Counted from the first letter of the stretch, positions 44,669 to 57,839 are shown. The stretch: 64,000 bases of DNA from Triticum aestivum (GCF_018294505.1 NC_057795.1:231364643-231428642), one strand, 5' to 3'. The notes: generated from the sequence alone by a model not told the origin. Program-made: numbers and translations.

Positions 44669-47600
44669 TGTAGCATCCTGGTTTTTGGCCTTTTCTTTTT
44701 CTTTTTGCTTTATTTGTTTTTTGCCCTCGTTTTCTTTTTGGAGTGGATCTGTGGACTTGAAACCTGGGAGATTTTCATTTCTTCTTCTCCCAAGTGACTC
44801 ATCATCCTCAAACTCATCCCAAGATCATGCCATGTCCATCCTAGCTCACCTCACAATTCTTTATCTCGGGGAATATTCCTTTTAAATTAAAGAAATAACC
44901 TCATTTGCCCTAGGTTGTGAAGCAACCTATATTTTTGTCCCTCCAAAAATTACCAAATAATTCTCATAAATCATGGGTCATATATTGCTCAAATGTGACC
45001 AAATCCTTCCTTGCCATGTTCAAAAATATTCCTCCATTATTCATTCTTTCATTTTGTCCAAAGTGGCACTTTGTGAAGGAAGTGTCATTTATCTTATCTT
45101 GTTTGCTCCCAAACATTTTGGGCATGCTTTTGCATCCAAATCATTGCCTCACGCCAAAATTTAAATTCATTTGCCTAGCCAGCCTTCCTCACTGATTTTT
45201 CAAAGTTTCGGTCAGACATAAACCATTGTGAAGGAAGTACTAGCTAGGAGTATCCAAATGAGTTAAAATTTTGCATGTCTCTTCATGTGCTCATATCATT
45301 ACCCTCCTCCAATTTTCAACTCCATCCCTTCATCTATGTGAGCACAGGATCAAATCTTTGATTCTTTTAATACTTTCAGGTTGTGAAGCAAGTATAATTT
45401 ATATTGCTTCATTAAATCTGAGAAATTACTAGATCATGCTCCTACCCATATAACATCTCTCCACCAATTTGGGGAGCTTTTCCTTAAGCCATTTTATCAC
45501 CAAAATTATTGCAAGTTCCTGGACAGAGAGGATGTTTGTGAAGCAAGTACCATTTTGGCATGTCCATTTTGGTATGAAATTTTTATAGCATCTTCTTATG
45601 ACCAAATCACCATGATCTACCAGATTTTAGCTCAAGTGGCTTCTCCAAGTGAGTGCATCATCTAGACCAATTTTGCAGTTACAAAGCAACCCTATTGTTT
45701 TGTGGTCCAATCCTCCTCAAAACCTCCACGATTATTGTCCTTCCTAAGCTAATCACCATAGACAACTTATTTGGCCCTTAGCTTTTTTCTGTTGATCACT
45801 GTATCATGATTCAGTCTGATACAACAAGGTTTCAATGAAGCCTCACTTCACCTTAGAGCTCCTTTTGCTGATCTATCAACTCCCCCAGCCTCAGTGATGC
45901 AGAGACTAATCGATAGACACTTCAACGCAGCCTCTTGCATCCTCTCAATGCCGCGCATAGCGGTGACCGCGTCTGTGCACATGCGCTAGTAGTGTTGGCC
46001 CCGCTCTAGGTGTTCGGACGCGTCAGGCAGCTCAGCCCCAGCGGCATTCACGCGTCTAGAGGTGCCGACCGGAGTTCCCCGACCCCCCTCTCCTTCTACC
46101 CCCAGCCCCGTCCAGAAACCCCCTCGCCGGAGCTTGCCTTCGAGCGCCATGGGTGCACTGTGTGCCGCCTTGGTCTGTCCTCCTTCCATACATTTGCTCA
46201 TGTTCTCCTCGGCTCCTTCTTTATCTCGTGTGGTCCTCTGCCTCTCGCCAGTCGTTGCCTCCCTCCCTGTGATGAGCACGGACATCACCGGAGCGGCCCG
46301 TGAGGCATGGCAGGCCAGCGCTCTAGAACCCTCCTCCCCCACTATTTAAGGACGCCCCGGTTGCATTTCTCCTCACCTCTCATCCCCTCCCTCCCTCAAT
46401 CATCGCCTAAGCCACTCCTCAGAGCCAAGTATGCTCTTCGTCGTCAAATCCGGCGAAGAGGTCCGCCGCTTGACCCTCTCTTCCTCCCACTCACAACAGC
46501 CCATCCTAGTCCCTCCTGAGTGTCTCTTCGAGCTCCTGGTGCCCTTCTGGTCCTCCTCACCCCTCCATTTCTCAGATGGTGGCCGAAATCCTCAATTCCA
46601 CCAGCGCCCGTAGCTCACCTCCGCCGGAGACAAAGATGCTGATGCCTCCCGACCTCCTCCCGAGGAGCTGCGGGTACGAGCGTGACCGCCATGGTGCGCT
46701 CATTCCCTTCCTGCCGTTGCCCAGCTCCACCACGACCCCTACACTGGTGAACCATCACCGGTGAGTGACCATCCCTCTGACCCCCAACCTTCTAAACCTG
46801 CCAGGCCAGCCCCACTGGTCAGCAACTCCACGCGGGACCGAAGGGGTACGTAAGTGGAAGCGTATTTCCACTTTACGCCTTCGATGTGGTTCCCCCTGGT
46901 TTTTCTATTTTCTCTATTAAATTCAATTTTAATCTAATTTGAGCACCGTTTGACCATGAATTACTCCTAAACCAAAAGTCCAAATGAACTGATTCTTTTT
47001 GCATTGTTTTTCTTTTGAGCTCCTCTATTTTATGGTAGCATTTGGTATTTTTCTCTGCTATGTAGATTTTCTCGACTGAGAAAAATGCATTATGGAGTAT
47101 TTACAAAATCTTTCAAAAATGTTTTTCAGTAGGTTTTTGTGTGCTTGATGAAGACCATGAGCTTTCCACTCCTTCTTGGAGCAAGGCAAGCCACACCCTC
47201 CATTTGCATGATTGCAATGCAGTGACATGGTTTACTTATTTAAACTCGCTTAAAATATTGCAGTAGCTATGTATGATTTGTTCATGGCATTTCTCGGAGT
47301 TGTTGTTGATCTTGCTACTGCCATGATGTTGTTTGGATTCCTAGGACAAATATTCTTGCAGATGGTGGATGACATGTTGCCATTGGATTATTAGTGGCTA
47401 TTATGATTACGTTCATGATGGTAGCTAATATATTATTGCTTGGAGTATTATTTTGGAGATTATGCTTGCATGTTGTTCTTAGCGGCATATTATGATATTT
47501 CTATTGTATTAGTAGTATTATCGCTCTTAGATTCAACATGCTCTTAGTCTTTATGCTATCCTTGGAGTATTTTGATATGACGATATTATGCTATGGATTA

Positions 47601-48932
47601 GTTGTTGCATATTTCTATGACTTGCTAGATGATATCGGAGTATCATTTATCACAGCTATACTCTAGGAACAAATTCCGTCATTTCATTGGTCAGGTGCCT
47701 CCGAACCAGGCTTTTCTAGTGCAACCACATTTGACTTTATGGGAAGGCCCTAGTGCAGTCTATTGTCGTGTCCCTCGCTGTTGCCTCGAACTAGGGAAGG
47801 TTATGGGCGCGCGCTACCCTGATTAGGTAGGTGGACATAAGCCTTGTGTGCCTGTAGTTGGTATTGAGATCTCTTGTCCCTGTTTGGGACCATTTTTGTT
47901 TTGCCACGACGGTGGCCGTTGGATGTCACGAGCTGACATCGGGGCCACCCAGGACTGAACCCAAAGGGGGTGTTGGTCGGAGTGGCCGGGAGAGTGTCAT
48001 GGCAGTAGATTGGTTTTGTCGGAATGATGTTGGTCCACCCGAATGAGAGCAAGAGGCCATGGGTTCCGTTGTGTGGGTATAGTGTGCTAACCTCTTCAGA
48101 GTGTGTGTTTGATCTATCAATAGTCGCGTCCTCGGTCAGGGGCACAAGTTCGTACTAGGTCACACTGTTCGATCAACACTGACATGACGGAATGACTTTT
48201 AGGTGCTTATATGTTGATATTATCAGCGGTAACAGTTTGGCAGGATGTTGGTGATGATATTAGGGTGATCTCTAGGATGATCATTTAGTTTGTGATGTGG
48301 TCACGCGGTGATCACGAGGAGGTATTGATCATGAGGTGATCGAGCTGATTTATGGTTTGGCCGGAGAGCCAAGATTGAGATGGTTCTTGAAATCTGAGAT
48401 GGTGGTTCATCACTATTCTAGTAGTTTTATATCATGCCTATTTATTTCTTTCACATCATGGTAGTTGTTAATTTGATTAACATGTTTAATGCTATGTTGT
48501 TGTCTTGCCTTGATGCTTGTGGTTGCTGTGAGCTTGCAAGTACATTCAATGTAGTGACCTGACATGTCATGCTAGATTGCAGGTGATGTTGTGATTGCTT
48601 TGATTGTTGAGGAGTCCGCCCGTGTGAGCTAGATCGTGTCCCAGCCAGAGTCCCTTTGGAGTGGAGGTCACCACCTTCATCGTTGTTCCGTTGCTAGAAG
48701 ATTTCCGCTAATACGAGTTTTTCCACTACTAGCATAGAGCAAGCGTAGTATCGCAGGCGTAGTGTCACCGTGCTGCTGTGATCCATTATAGAATCGGGCT
48801 TCTGTATCCCTTATTCGTTGTAATAAGAGTTTATTTGTTCTATATCAAGTTGTGTCATATTCCAGAAGACTTCTCCTTGATCTCTGGGCTGGAATACGGG
48901 GTGGTCCGGTCTCTCTGAGCTGGGGTGCCACA
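44669..48932 (+). repeat. 5' LTR of LARD-like element
   Basis: TGTAGCATCCTGG to GGGGTGCCACA. AT-rich first 1.2 kb, GC- and pyrimidine-rich promoter block 45950-46800 with a TATA-like CTATTTAAGG at 46342-46351, then a T-rich second half. Confidence 0.78.
46342..46351 (+). promoter_or_regulatory. TATA-like core promoter in 5' LTR of LARD-like element
   Basis: CTATTTAAGG followed by a pyrimidine-rich stretch. The equivalent stretch is missing from the second LTR around 53680. Confidence 0.45.
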
Positions 48933-51900
48933 GGCTTCGTATCATAGCGGGTCTGGCTGTAGGATGCCCTAGTTAACACGTGTGGTAGAAATCAGTAGTA
49001 TAGAGTCTGCCTTGTTTGTTGCATTTGGTTGTTGCATTTCTTTGTTGCATAGCATACATATAGCCTTATTATTTCTGCTAACGGTTTTTCTGGTGAGTGT
49101 AGATGGCATCGGATCTTGATCCGCTATAGCTCAGCCTCTGCATTTCCTCTTTCCTTCGGTATTTGGCGTCATCTCCGTCTTAGCAGAATGATGCCAAGTG
49201 GTCTGGACACTGTTTCCAGAAATGGTGCTCAGGTATCATGCCGATCTTTTCCTTCCAGCCATCCCTGTTGTTCCGGTGTAGACATGTTGCTACCCCGAAA
49301 CATGCCTTTTTGTCGCATTGACAACCCTTAATGATCTTAGTTATCAAGAAAGGGCAATGTCAGCCGACTCAGCATTCCTTGCTATCCTATCCCGTGGACG
49401 AGTATTGATCCTTTCTGTCTACTTGATAAAATGTGGTTGCGAGATTCGTGTCTCGCTACATGGTTACCAAGTAGTCCTCGCCTCCGAGCTAGTCAAGGTT
49501 GTTACCTTGCTAGGCCAGCAATTAGTGTAGCGAAGTTTACACCAACTTTTCCACACATTGTTTCATCCTCGTGCACACCGTCACAGCATGTTAGATTGTA
49601 GTACCAGAGATTCCATGAGATTTGTGTGCTTAAGTAGGTATGAATATTGTGTGGATAGCATATATGTGATATTGCTTGTGTGTGATTTGTATGCCTTTTT
49701 ATTCCTTGGTTTGGTTGAGTTGTTTTGTTTGCTTCTTTTTTCGGGCCTCGGCATTACATTAATTTTCCCCTATAAATAGTTGCTCATCAACCGGCGCTGA
49801 ACTAAAAGAAGCAGCAAGGATTTAACAGATATGGAAACACAACAATATGGCACTCTCAATTGACTGCATTATGTTGGGAATATCTGTTCGGTATATAAAT
49901 GGTGTCACTAATCGAATATCAAGAGCAAGTCTGCATCTGTTATGCCCCTTTCGCAGCAAAAATGATCAAACCAGCAGGAAGATAAGGCAAGCACAAGACC
50001 AATGGTACATTCCCGGTACAAGGTATGATCCGTATACAATGTGTGCTTCATCTATGAATTAACTTGCGAAACATTCTCTACTTTGGAAAGAAAGCCAGAA
50101 TGTGTTATGACCAAGGAAGACAGTCAAATAACTTTTATCATGCAAGTAACCAGACACAAAAATATTATGGGTGAGTGTATGATTTTCAGTCTGCATATCG
50201 CTATATGAAAAGTTGGATGTGAGAAACTCAGTCTTTCTCCAGACGCTATCAGAAGAAGCTTATGATGCAAGACTCCTATATTTTCCTAAGTACGATATAT
50301 GGACATATTCCGGTCCAAGGTACCTAGTCTTCCAATGCAAGATACCTTAGTACAGGCTACTGACGTAAGGGACTGAATCTTTCTCAACAAGCATTCAGAC
50401 ATGAAGCTTCTTAGATATGGAACCCAGGCTTCTCCAGCACGCTACCCCCACAAAAGCTTCGAGCAGAAGCTACCGAGTCTTCCCTAGCAAGGTACTCGGA
50501 TGACTTCTCTCGTAAGCTGCTTAGTCCGCATCAGTACCACCCTGTTGAACCGCCCTTAGATATGATACAGCAAGTTGGCAGTATATGACAGTGCAGCCGG
50601 AGAATCGGATCTGCAGCATTCTGTCGGAAGCACAAATCGGTCAAGACATATGCCTACTGCGAGAATCGAGTGTTTGGTGGCATATTCTTCTTACATATGG
50701 TGAGCATGCAACCCCGGTCATATCAGTCACTCATACGAGGTACGACTATGATCAAGCAGAATTATGCAAGGAAGGTAAGGATTTAACAAAACTCATGAGT
50801 CATGCCCAATAAAGATAAGCAGAGATACATCTCATGTGGTGCAAGAATCGACAAGGGCCAAGGCAAATAACGCAGCAGCAACAATCCGGACAACGATTTC
50901 CAAGGTCATGATCCCCGCACCTGACAAGGAAATCTCATGAAACCTTGTCACCCTCTTGTATGATTGGTTTCAACCACAAGCTTTGTACAGCTACAAGCCT
51001 CAAGTATATGTCACATATGTGCGGAACCAGGTCAGAAAACGAGGACAAGTAATGGTGCCAAATATATTGCACTACCCACATTCGTGGATGCACGGATAAT
51101 CAACGACAGATGTGGCCAAGATATTTTAATAAGATACCCTGACAACGAAAAATCATCGGCAGAACAAGAGACCGAAAGCAAAGGTATGATGATTTTTGTG
51201 GCCATCAGGGATCGGATACCCAAGACAGTTTTGGATGCCAATATTCCATATGGATCCACAACACCATACCCTCAGAAATCCAAGATTTCCTCCACAGTTT
51301 GATGTCGACAACCGTGTCAAAACATCCCATGACCTATTGCCACAGATAGGTATGCCGACAGCACGGGTAAGCCAAAAAGCCAAACAATCGCTCAGATCAG
51401 GTATAATCACGTGCAAAATGGAGCGCACGGGCAGTCTGTCAGGAAAAGCATTTTTTCCATCAGCATCTTTGTCAGGCCAGTCTCAAAATTTGAGGTATGC
51501 TACATCTACCAGTTCCTACCCCTTTATATTGTTCATGATAGAATGCAGGCGAATCTTTGGTAAATATCTCTTGTTTGAGACCAAAGAAACAATCCAAGAG
51601 GAGTCAGTACCACTATTGGGCAATCAGATCTCGTCAGAAGAGTGGCTAGGATTCTCGATATTGTGTGAACCCGGAAGACATGCATTTGTTTGGACAACCC
51701 AATGGCCTATGTAAAAGGTTTTCTCGGCTGAAGGAAACTCATGCTCAGAATATCACCAGCAGATATGAAAGTATCACCGTCAGCATAAGGCTTTAGTATA
51801 TGAGGAAAGACCCATCATAAATTGGGAAAGGTGAAGCCAACCACCCCAAAGCGAGGTAAGTAGATCTTATGAAATTCTTGAGGGAACAACAAACAAAGGA

Positions 51901-52002
51901 AAAGGATACACGACTTGGAAACAGTTTCCTTAAGGTACAAACATACTTATTCCCTGGGCAACCAAAATCTTGAGGACAAGATTTCTTTAATGGGGGAAGG
52001 TT
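48933..52002 (+). other. Non-coding interior of LARD-like element
   Basis: About 3.07 kb. The longest frame (51196-51714, 172 codons) has no recognisable domain. The end resembles the usual retrotransposon 3' leader: CTTGAGGACAAGATTTC followed by the polypurine tract at about 51988-52002. The interior may hold packaging signals only. Confidence 0.6.
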
Positions 52003-54095
52003 TGTAACAGCCTGGTTTTTGGCCTTTTCTTATTTTCGCTTTATTTGGTTTTTGCCCTAGTTTTCTTTTTGGAGTGGTTCTTTGGACTTGAAGCCTGGGA
52101 GATTTTCATTTCTTCTTCTCCCAAGTGACTCATCATCCTCAAATTCATCCCAAGATCATGCCATGTCCATCCTAGCCCACCTAACAATTCATTATCTTGG
52201 GGAATATTCCTTTTTCTGTTAAAGGAATAACCTCATTTGCCCTAGGTTGTGAAGCAATCTATATTTCTGTCCCTCCAAAAATTCCCACATAATTCTCAAA
52301 AATTGTTTGGGTCATATCTTGCTCAAATGTGATCAAATCCTTCCTTGCCATGTTCAAAAATATTCCTCCAATATTCATTCTTCCATTTTGTCCAGAGTGG
52401 CACTTCGTGAAGGAAGTGTCATTTATCTTATCTTGTTTGCTCCCAAAGTTTTTGGGCATGCTTTTGCATCCAAATCATTGCCTCATGCCAAAATTAAACT
52501 TCATTTGCCTAGCCAACCTTCCACCATGATTTTTGAAAGTTTCTGTCAGACATAAGCGATTGTGAAGGAAGTACTAGCTATGATTATCGAAATGAGTTGA
52601 TATTTTGCATGCCTCTTCATGTGCTCTTATCATTACCATCCTCCAATTTTAAACTCCATCCCTTCATCTACGTGAACACAAGATCAAATCTTTGATTCTG
52701 TTAATATTTTCAGGTTGTGAAGCAAGTGTAATTTATATTGCTTCATTAATTCTAAGAAACTACCAGATTATGCTCCTACCCATATAACATCTCTCCACCA
52801 AATTTGGGAGCATTTCCTTAAGCCATTTTATCACCAAAATTATTGCAAGTTTCTGGAGAGAGAGGATGTTTGTGGAGCAAGTACCATTTTGGCATGTCCA
52901 TTTGGTATGAAATTTTTACAGTATCTTCTTATGACCAAATCATCATGATCTACTAGATTTGAGCTCAAGTGGCTGCTCCAAGTGAGTGCATCATCTAGAT
53001 CAAGTTGACTGACCAATTTTGCAGTTACAAAGCAACCCTGTTGTTTTATGGTCCAATCCACCTCAAAACCTCCAGGATTATAGTCGGTCCTAAGCTAATC
53101 ACCCCAGACAACTTATTTGGCCCTTAGCTTTTTTCTGTTGATCAATGTATCATGATTTAGTCTGATTTAACAAGGTTTTAGTGAAGCCTCACTTCACCTC
53201 TGAGCTCCTTTTGTTGATCTATCAACTCCCGGAGCCTAAGTGATGCAGGAACTAATTGCTAGACACTTCAGCGCTGCCTCTTGCGTCCTCTCAATGTTGG
53301 GTGCAGCAGTGATCATGTATGTGCATGCGCGCTGGCAGCGTTGGCCGCACTCTGGACGTCCGGACGTGTCAGGAAGCTCAGCCCCGGTGGCAATCACGCG
53401 TCTGGAGGTGCCGACCTGACTTCCCTGACCTCACCTGTCACCCTCGACCCCTGCCCGGCCCCTCCAGAAACCCCCTCGCCAGAGCTAGCCGCTGAGCACC
53501 ACGGGTGCACTGTGCGCCGCTTGGCTCTATCCTCCTTTCGTCCATTTTCTCCTGTTCCCCTTGGCTCCTTCTTCATCTCGTGAGCTCCTCTACCACTTGC
53601 CAGTCGTCGCCACCCTCCCCGTGACGAGCATGGCCATCGACGGAGCGGCCCGTGAGCCATGGCGGGCCAGCACTCTGTAGCCATGGCGTTTATCCTCACC
53701 TCTCATGCCCTCCCTCCTTCAATCATCGCCTAAGCCACTCCTTAGAGGCCAGGATGCTATTCTTCCTTAAATCCGGTGAAGATCTCCGCTGCTTGGTCCT
53801 CTCTTCCTCCCACTCGCTACAGCCCATCCTAGTCCCTCCTGAGTGTCTCTTCGCGCTCCTGTTGCCCTTCTGCTCGTCCTCTGCCCCTGCATTTCTCGGA
53901 TGGTGGCCAGAATCCTGGATTCCACTGGCGCTGGTAGCTCACCTCCACTGGAGCCAAAGACACCGACGCCTTCCGACCTCCTCCTGAGGAGCTGCTTGTG
54001 CGGGAGTGACCGCTGTCGTGCACTCGTTCCATTCCCGTCGTCGCCCAGCTCCACCACGGCCCCTACACCAGTGAACCATCGCCGGTGAGTCACCG
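52003..54095 (+). repeat. 3' LTR of LARD-like element, truncated
   Basis: TGTAACAGCCTGG, homologous to 44669-46770. Similarity ends at 54095 where TGATTTAGGG of another element begins. It lacks the part that carries the TATA-like motif in the 5' LTR. Confidence 0.78.
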
Positions 54096-54457
54096 TGATT
54101 TAGGGTAGAACCCTAGATGACCGACCTTTCACGATTGGAGTGGATCCCGTGAAGAACACAAAGAACACGAGGGGAAAACGAGAGGAAACACTCAAATCAA
54201 TGAGAAACAATCACACATGTGCTAGATCGATGAACATAAAGAGAGAAACATGATCCAAATCCCACAAAGGATGATACAAACGATAACTAGTTCATCTCCA
54301 TGAGGAGGTCTTGAATCCGTGAGGGATCTTGAATCCGGTGTGGATCTTCTCTGAAGAGGTTACGATCTCTCACTCGAGAAGAACCACAAGGATGAGAAAA
54401 GCTCTATCTCTAAATGAGCTAAACCATTGCTAACCCTAACTAGGAGGAGGAGGGGGT

Positions 54458-54467
54458 CTATATATAG
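54458..54467 (-). promoter_or_regulatory. TATA box in presumed LTR
   Basis: CTATATATAG, palindromic, 360 bp from the presumed LTR end. Orientation is inferred from the element. Confidence 0.45.
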
Positions 54468-54539
54468 TCTAAGCCACGAAGGGGTAAGTGGTAAAGAGGG
54501 TACATGGGCCTTTCGCCCGACTCTGCACGCAGGCAGGCG

Positions 54540-54830
54540 CCAGATGTACGGGCTGGGGGCCGGATGTCCGATCGTTCACGGGGCAGCGGATGTCCGGGGC
54601 TCTCCGGATGTCTGGCCTAGTGGGGCCGAATTTGTTCTTCTCTGGATAGCTGTTGTACGGATTTCCGGGGAAGGGTCGGATGTCCGGGCTGGGTCGGATG
54701 TCCGGGCATGGGCCGGATGTTCGGGGCCTAGAGCTGGCTTGCGGCTGGTCGGCTGTTGGGGCAGTACCTGTGCGGCTGCCCAGGTGCTGGATGTTCAGCC
54801 TCTGGCCCGGATGTCCGGCCGCTGTAGCTT
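54540..54830. repeat. Degenerate CGGATGTCCGG repeats
   Basis: About ten copies of GGATGTCCGG or close variants (GGATGTCTGG, GGATTTCCGG, GGATGTTCGG) spaced irregularly at roughly 15-60 bp. The motif is close to self-complementary. Part of the presumed LTR or 3' UTR. Confidence 0.7.
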
Positions 54831-56858
54831 TAGCAGCTCCATCTTCTTCCGTCTTTGCTTCGAGGCTTCCCTCGCGGATGGTGTAGTTGTTCCTTGGCAC
54901 TTGCACTCCTCCTCAACATCCGTGAAGCTTCGACAATACCTATGCATGCACACGGGAGAAGTGTCTAGTAGTATACCATCCTCAAAGCGGTCAAGTGAGC
55001 ACGTGTAAAGGAGATGATTCACCTTTGTGTATGTGAAGTAGATGTCGCACATGTCACTCGCCGAACGGACTCTTGACATGCTGACGTCCCTAGAATGCTC
55101 CGCATCATCTCCTCTCCCTTGGGAAAGATCCGACCTCGGATCAAAAACCAAATCACCATGAGAAAGAGATTATGTCGCCATGTAGAAGTTGATGATCACC
55201 AAACATTCATCATCTTGTAGCTCGCAATGGATACTCTCCAAAGTCGCACCATCTTGTGGTTCCTTTAAAAGGAGCAAAGATAACAAGCACTTCGAAAAAC
55301 AAATGTGGTTGGCGTTAGAACAAAAGCAAGCATTCGAGAGGTGATTCACCCAAGAAGTGTTGTCATCAAGCATAGCATATGGTTTGACAAAGAAGTGTGT
55401 CATGGCATTTAAGCATATAAATTGAGCACAGTCAAGGACATCATGGAAACAAGCATGCCAATGAGAGGTAGAGATACAAATATGTTTGAGAAGTACACAA
55501 GCATCTACCTGAATGTCATAGCAAGCAAGCATAAAGTGCTAAGCAAATGGTCTATGGTATGCACATGAACCATTAACAACACGAAATAATATGAGATGTC
55601 GAAACACATGGGGTAAACGCAAGATAATCAGGGCATAATGTGCATATGGTGTAGTGAAGATATCGTGGCACTCAACACAATGGAAAGAGCAATTGTTCAT
55701 CATGTGTGAGTCAATTAAGGCAAGCATGTGATAAGCAAAGAGACATGGCATATGTGAAGAACTAGGTGCAACACACAAGGCATATATGTCATGAGGCATA
55801 GCAATGTGGAAATCATGAATGAAAACACTATCTCTAACATGTGTGCAAGCAAAACATGAAGTATGAACAACAATATGTATGCTCATGGTTTTGGTGTTCT
55901 CGAGATAGAAGGATATCACAGCCAAAGCATGTCCTGGTGCATCCTTCACAATGCCGACGTGGTAGGAAATGTGGTGTAGAAGTGAGTCATGGTCGAATGT
56001 ATAAGGCTCGCTCTCAAGAGCTCGAATTGTCAAGTCACGTGAAGTGGAAGTTGACACAAAGCCAAAGTATCCTACACAAGCACAAAAGAAAGCAAACAAC
56101 GTATGTGCATGGTAGATAAACACATCATCCATCATGATGGTTCTCTTCTCTTGCACATAACCATTAGAAGCAAAAGTGCATGAATAATATGATGCAACGG
56201 CTATACTCATGGCACTAGGCATATGGTGCAAAGAAGGAAGATAAACACGCTTCACAAGGAATATGTCAAAATTTCCAAATATATGTGAGAATGCTATGTG
56301 GGCAAACTCATTAGAAAGACTAGAATAATTGTTGCACTCAATACATGGCAAATTATCTAGCATGAGAAAGGCAACATATGGAAACATATGACAACATGTA
56401 ATAGCAATTATGTGGAAAGCATGGAAATGGATGCCATCAACCGCATGAAATGAGAAAGTATGAATCATGGGTGATGCAACATAAGCAAGCATATCAATCA
56501 TGTCATGCAAACTAGTGGAGTGAAGATGCAACACACTAGGTGAAATCATGGCAATCATTACATGTAAGCAAATAATAGGCATAGGCAATGCACATGACAT
56601 ATCGCAAGCACGAACACAAAGCAAGATCATAGTATCATCATAGGAATGGGTCACGAAGGAAACATGGCAAGAACAAGCAATATCTCCACCAAGCTTGCAA
56701 ATACACATACAAGTAGTAGAATCAATCATCATGTGTAATGCAAAGCATGGGTCATGAATGCATGCCAAAGGCATAGGAATGAGCATATCATGCAAAGTGA
56801 ACATGGCCATATGGGCATATAATATGTAATGGACAATAACCCATAGCCAAGTGAGGGC
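54795..56858 (-). pseudogene. Long His/Met/Cys-rich frame of Gypsy-like element, 5' cut, two stops
   Basis: One minus-strand frame of about 688 codons broken by TAG (55539-55541) and TAA (55170-55172). The first two thirds are unusually rich in His, Met, Cys, Tyr and Ser (for example HDMIDMLAYVASPMIHTFSF). The end contains LVFDPRSDLSQGRGDDAEH, reminiscent of the last residues of some plant Gypsy polyproteins. The upstream end is lost to copy 3. The plus strand is poor in TTA, CTA and TCA, which can by itself keep this frame open, so translation is not established. Confidence 0.4.
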
Positions 56859-57399
56859 TGTCGGTGTCAAAACCGGCGGATCTCGGGTAGGGGGTCCCGA
56901 ACTGTGCGTCTAGGCGGATGGTAACAGGAGACAAGGGACACGATGTTTTACCCAGGTTCGGGCCCTCTTGATGGAGGTAAAACCCTACGTCCTGCTTGAT
57001 TGATATTGATATTGTGGATGTTTACAAGAGTGGATCTACCACGAGATCAAGGAGGCTAAACCCTAGAAGCTAGCCTATGGTATGATTGTAATGGTTGTTG
57101 TTGTTGTTGTGTCCTACGGACTAGAGCCATCCGGTTTATATAGACACCGGAGAGGGCTAGGGTTACATAGAGTCGGTTACAATGGTAGGAGATCTACGTA
57201 TCCGTATCGCCAAGCTTGCCTTCTACGCCAAGCAAAGTCCCATCCGGACACGGGACGAAGTCTTCAATCTTGTATCTTCATAGTCTTGGAGTCCGGTCGA
57301 TGATGATAGTCCGGTCGATGATGATAGTCCAGCCGATGATAGTTCGGCTGATGATGGTGGTCCGCCTATCCGGACACCCCCTAATCCAGGACTCCCTCA
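56859..57399 (-). repeat. 3' LTR of copy 3 with internal tandem expansion
   Basis: 541 bp against about 471 in the other LTRs; TGTCGGTGTC to GGACTCCCTCA, TATA box 57135-57142. The extra length comes mainly from repeated GGTCGATGATGATAGTCC-like units at 57290-57365. Confidence 0.88.
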
Positions 57400-57829
57400 G
57401 TAGCCCCTGAACCAGGCTTCAATGACGATAAGTCCGGCGCGTATATTGCTTGGCATTGCAAGGCGGGTTCCTCCTCCGAATGATAGAAGATTGTGAACAC
57501 CAGGATAGTGTCCGGCTCTGCAAAATAAATTCCACATTCCACTGTAGAGAGAATGATATATACACAAGTTCAATCTGCTGACGTTTTTTGTGGCATGACG
57601 TCACGCCACTACCAAGCCATTACTTGAATCGTTTTTTACTCTACCACCTCAGCGCATTTAGCGAAGTGGTTTCCTTGGCACGTCTTGTCGAAGCAGAGAT
57701 CGTGTTCCCCCTTAATCCGGGATTCTCATCCATACGGATGTGGGTAACCCAACCGCGCCATTGATGGTGACGCTTGGGGGATAAGCGAGTTTTACCAGGC
57801 CGGTGGGGGACGCGTAGACTTCGCCCGCC

Positions 57830-57839
57830 CATATAAGGG
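57830..57839 (+). promoter_or_regulatory. Candidate TATA box of the antisense gene, copy 3
   Basis: CATATAAGGG in GCCCATATAAGG, about 119 bp upstream of ATG 57950, matching copy 2 in motif and distance. Confidence 0.55.

Larger units (their letters stand above)
44669..54095 (+). mobile_element. LARD-like LTR retrotransposon with long LTRs and non-coding interior, 3' truncated
   Basis: LTR 44669-48932 (4264 bp), interior 48933-52002 (3070 bp), second LTR from 52003, cut at 54095 by another element. After the first LTR comes a degenerate iMet-type PBS (CGTATCATAGCGGGTCTGGC); before the second is a polypurine tract (TAATGGGGGAAGG). No gag or pol motif is visible inside. LTRs over 4 kb around about 3 kb of non-coding interior match the architecture known for large retrotransposon derivatives. 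The LTRs differ at several percent or more, so it is older than the element at 28480-42726. Confidence 0.75.
54096..56858 (-). mobile_element. Fragment of another Gypsy-like element, 3' end
   Basis: Left edge TGATTTAGGG would be the CA end of a minus-strand LTR. A minus-strand TATA box lies at 54458-54467. A long minus-strand frame runs from 56858 to 54795. Purine-rich CCCAAGGGAGAGGAG is at 55109-55123 on the minus strand. The right side is cut by Fatima-type copy 3. The LTR limit is unresolved, and no RT or integrase motif is present in this part. Confidence 0.55.

Noticed and set aside
49116..51714. Genes in the LARD-like interior (49116-49331, 50964-51302, 51196-51714)
   Set aside because: No recognisable domain, overlapping frames, and the interior of such elements is typically non-coding. 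I cannot exclude a decayed gag.
53281..54093. Host-like gene frames at 53281-53583 and 53652-53987
   Set aside because: Located in the promoter block of the LARD-like LTR; the homologous stretch in the other LTR has different, disrupted frames.
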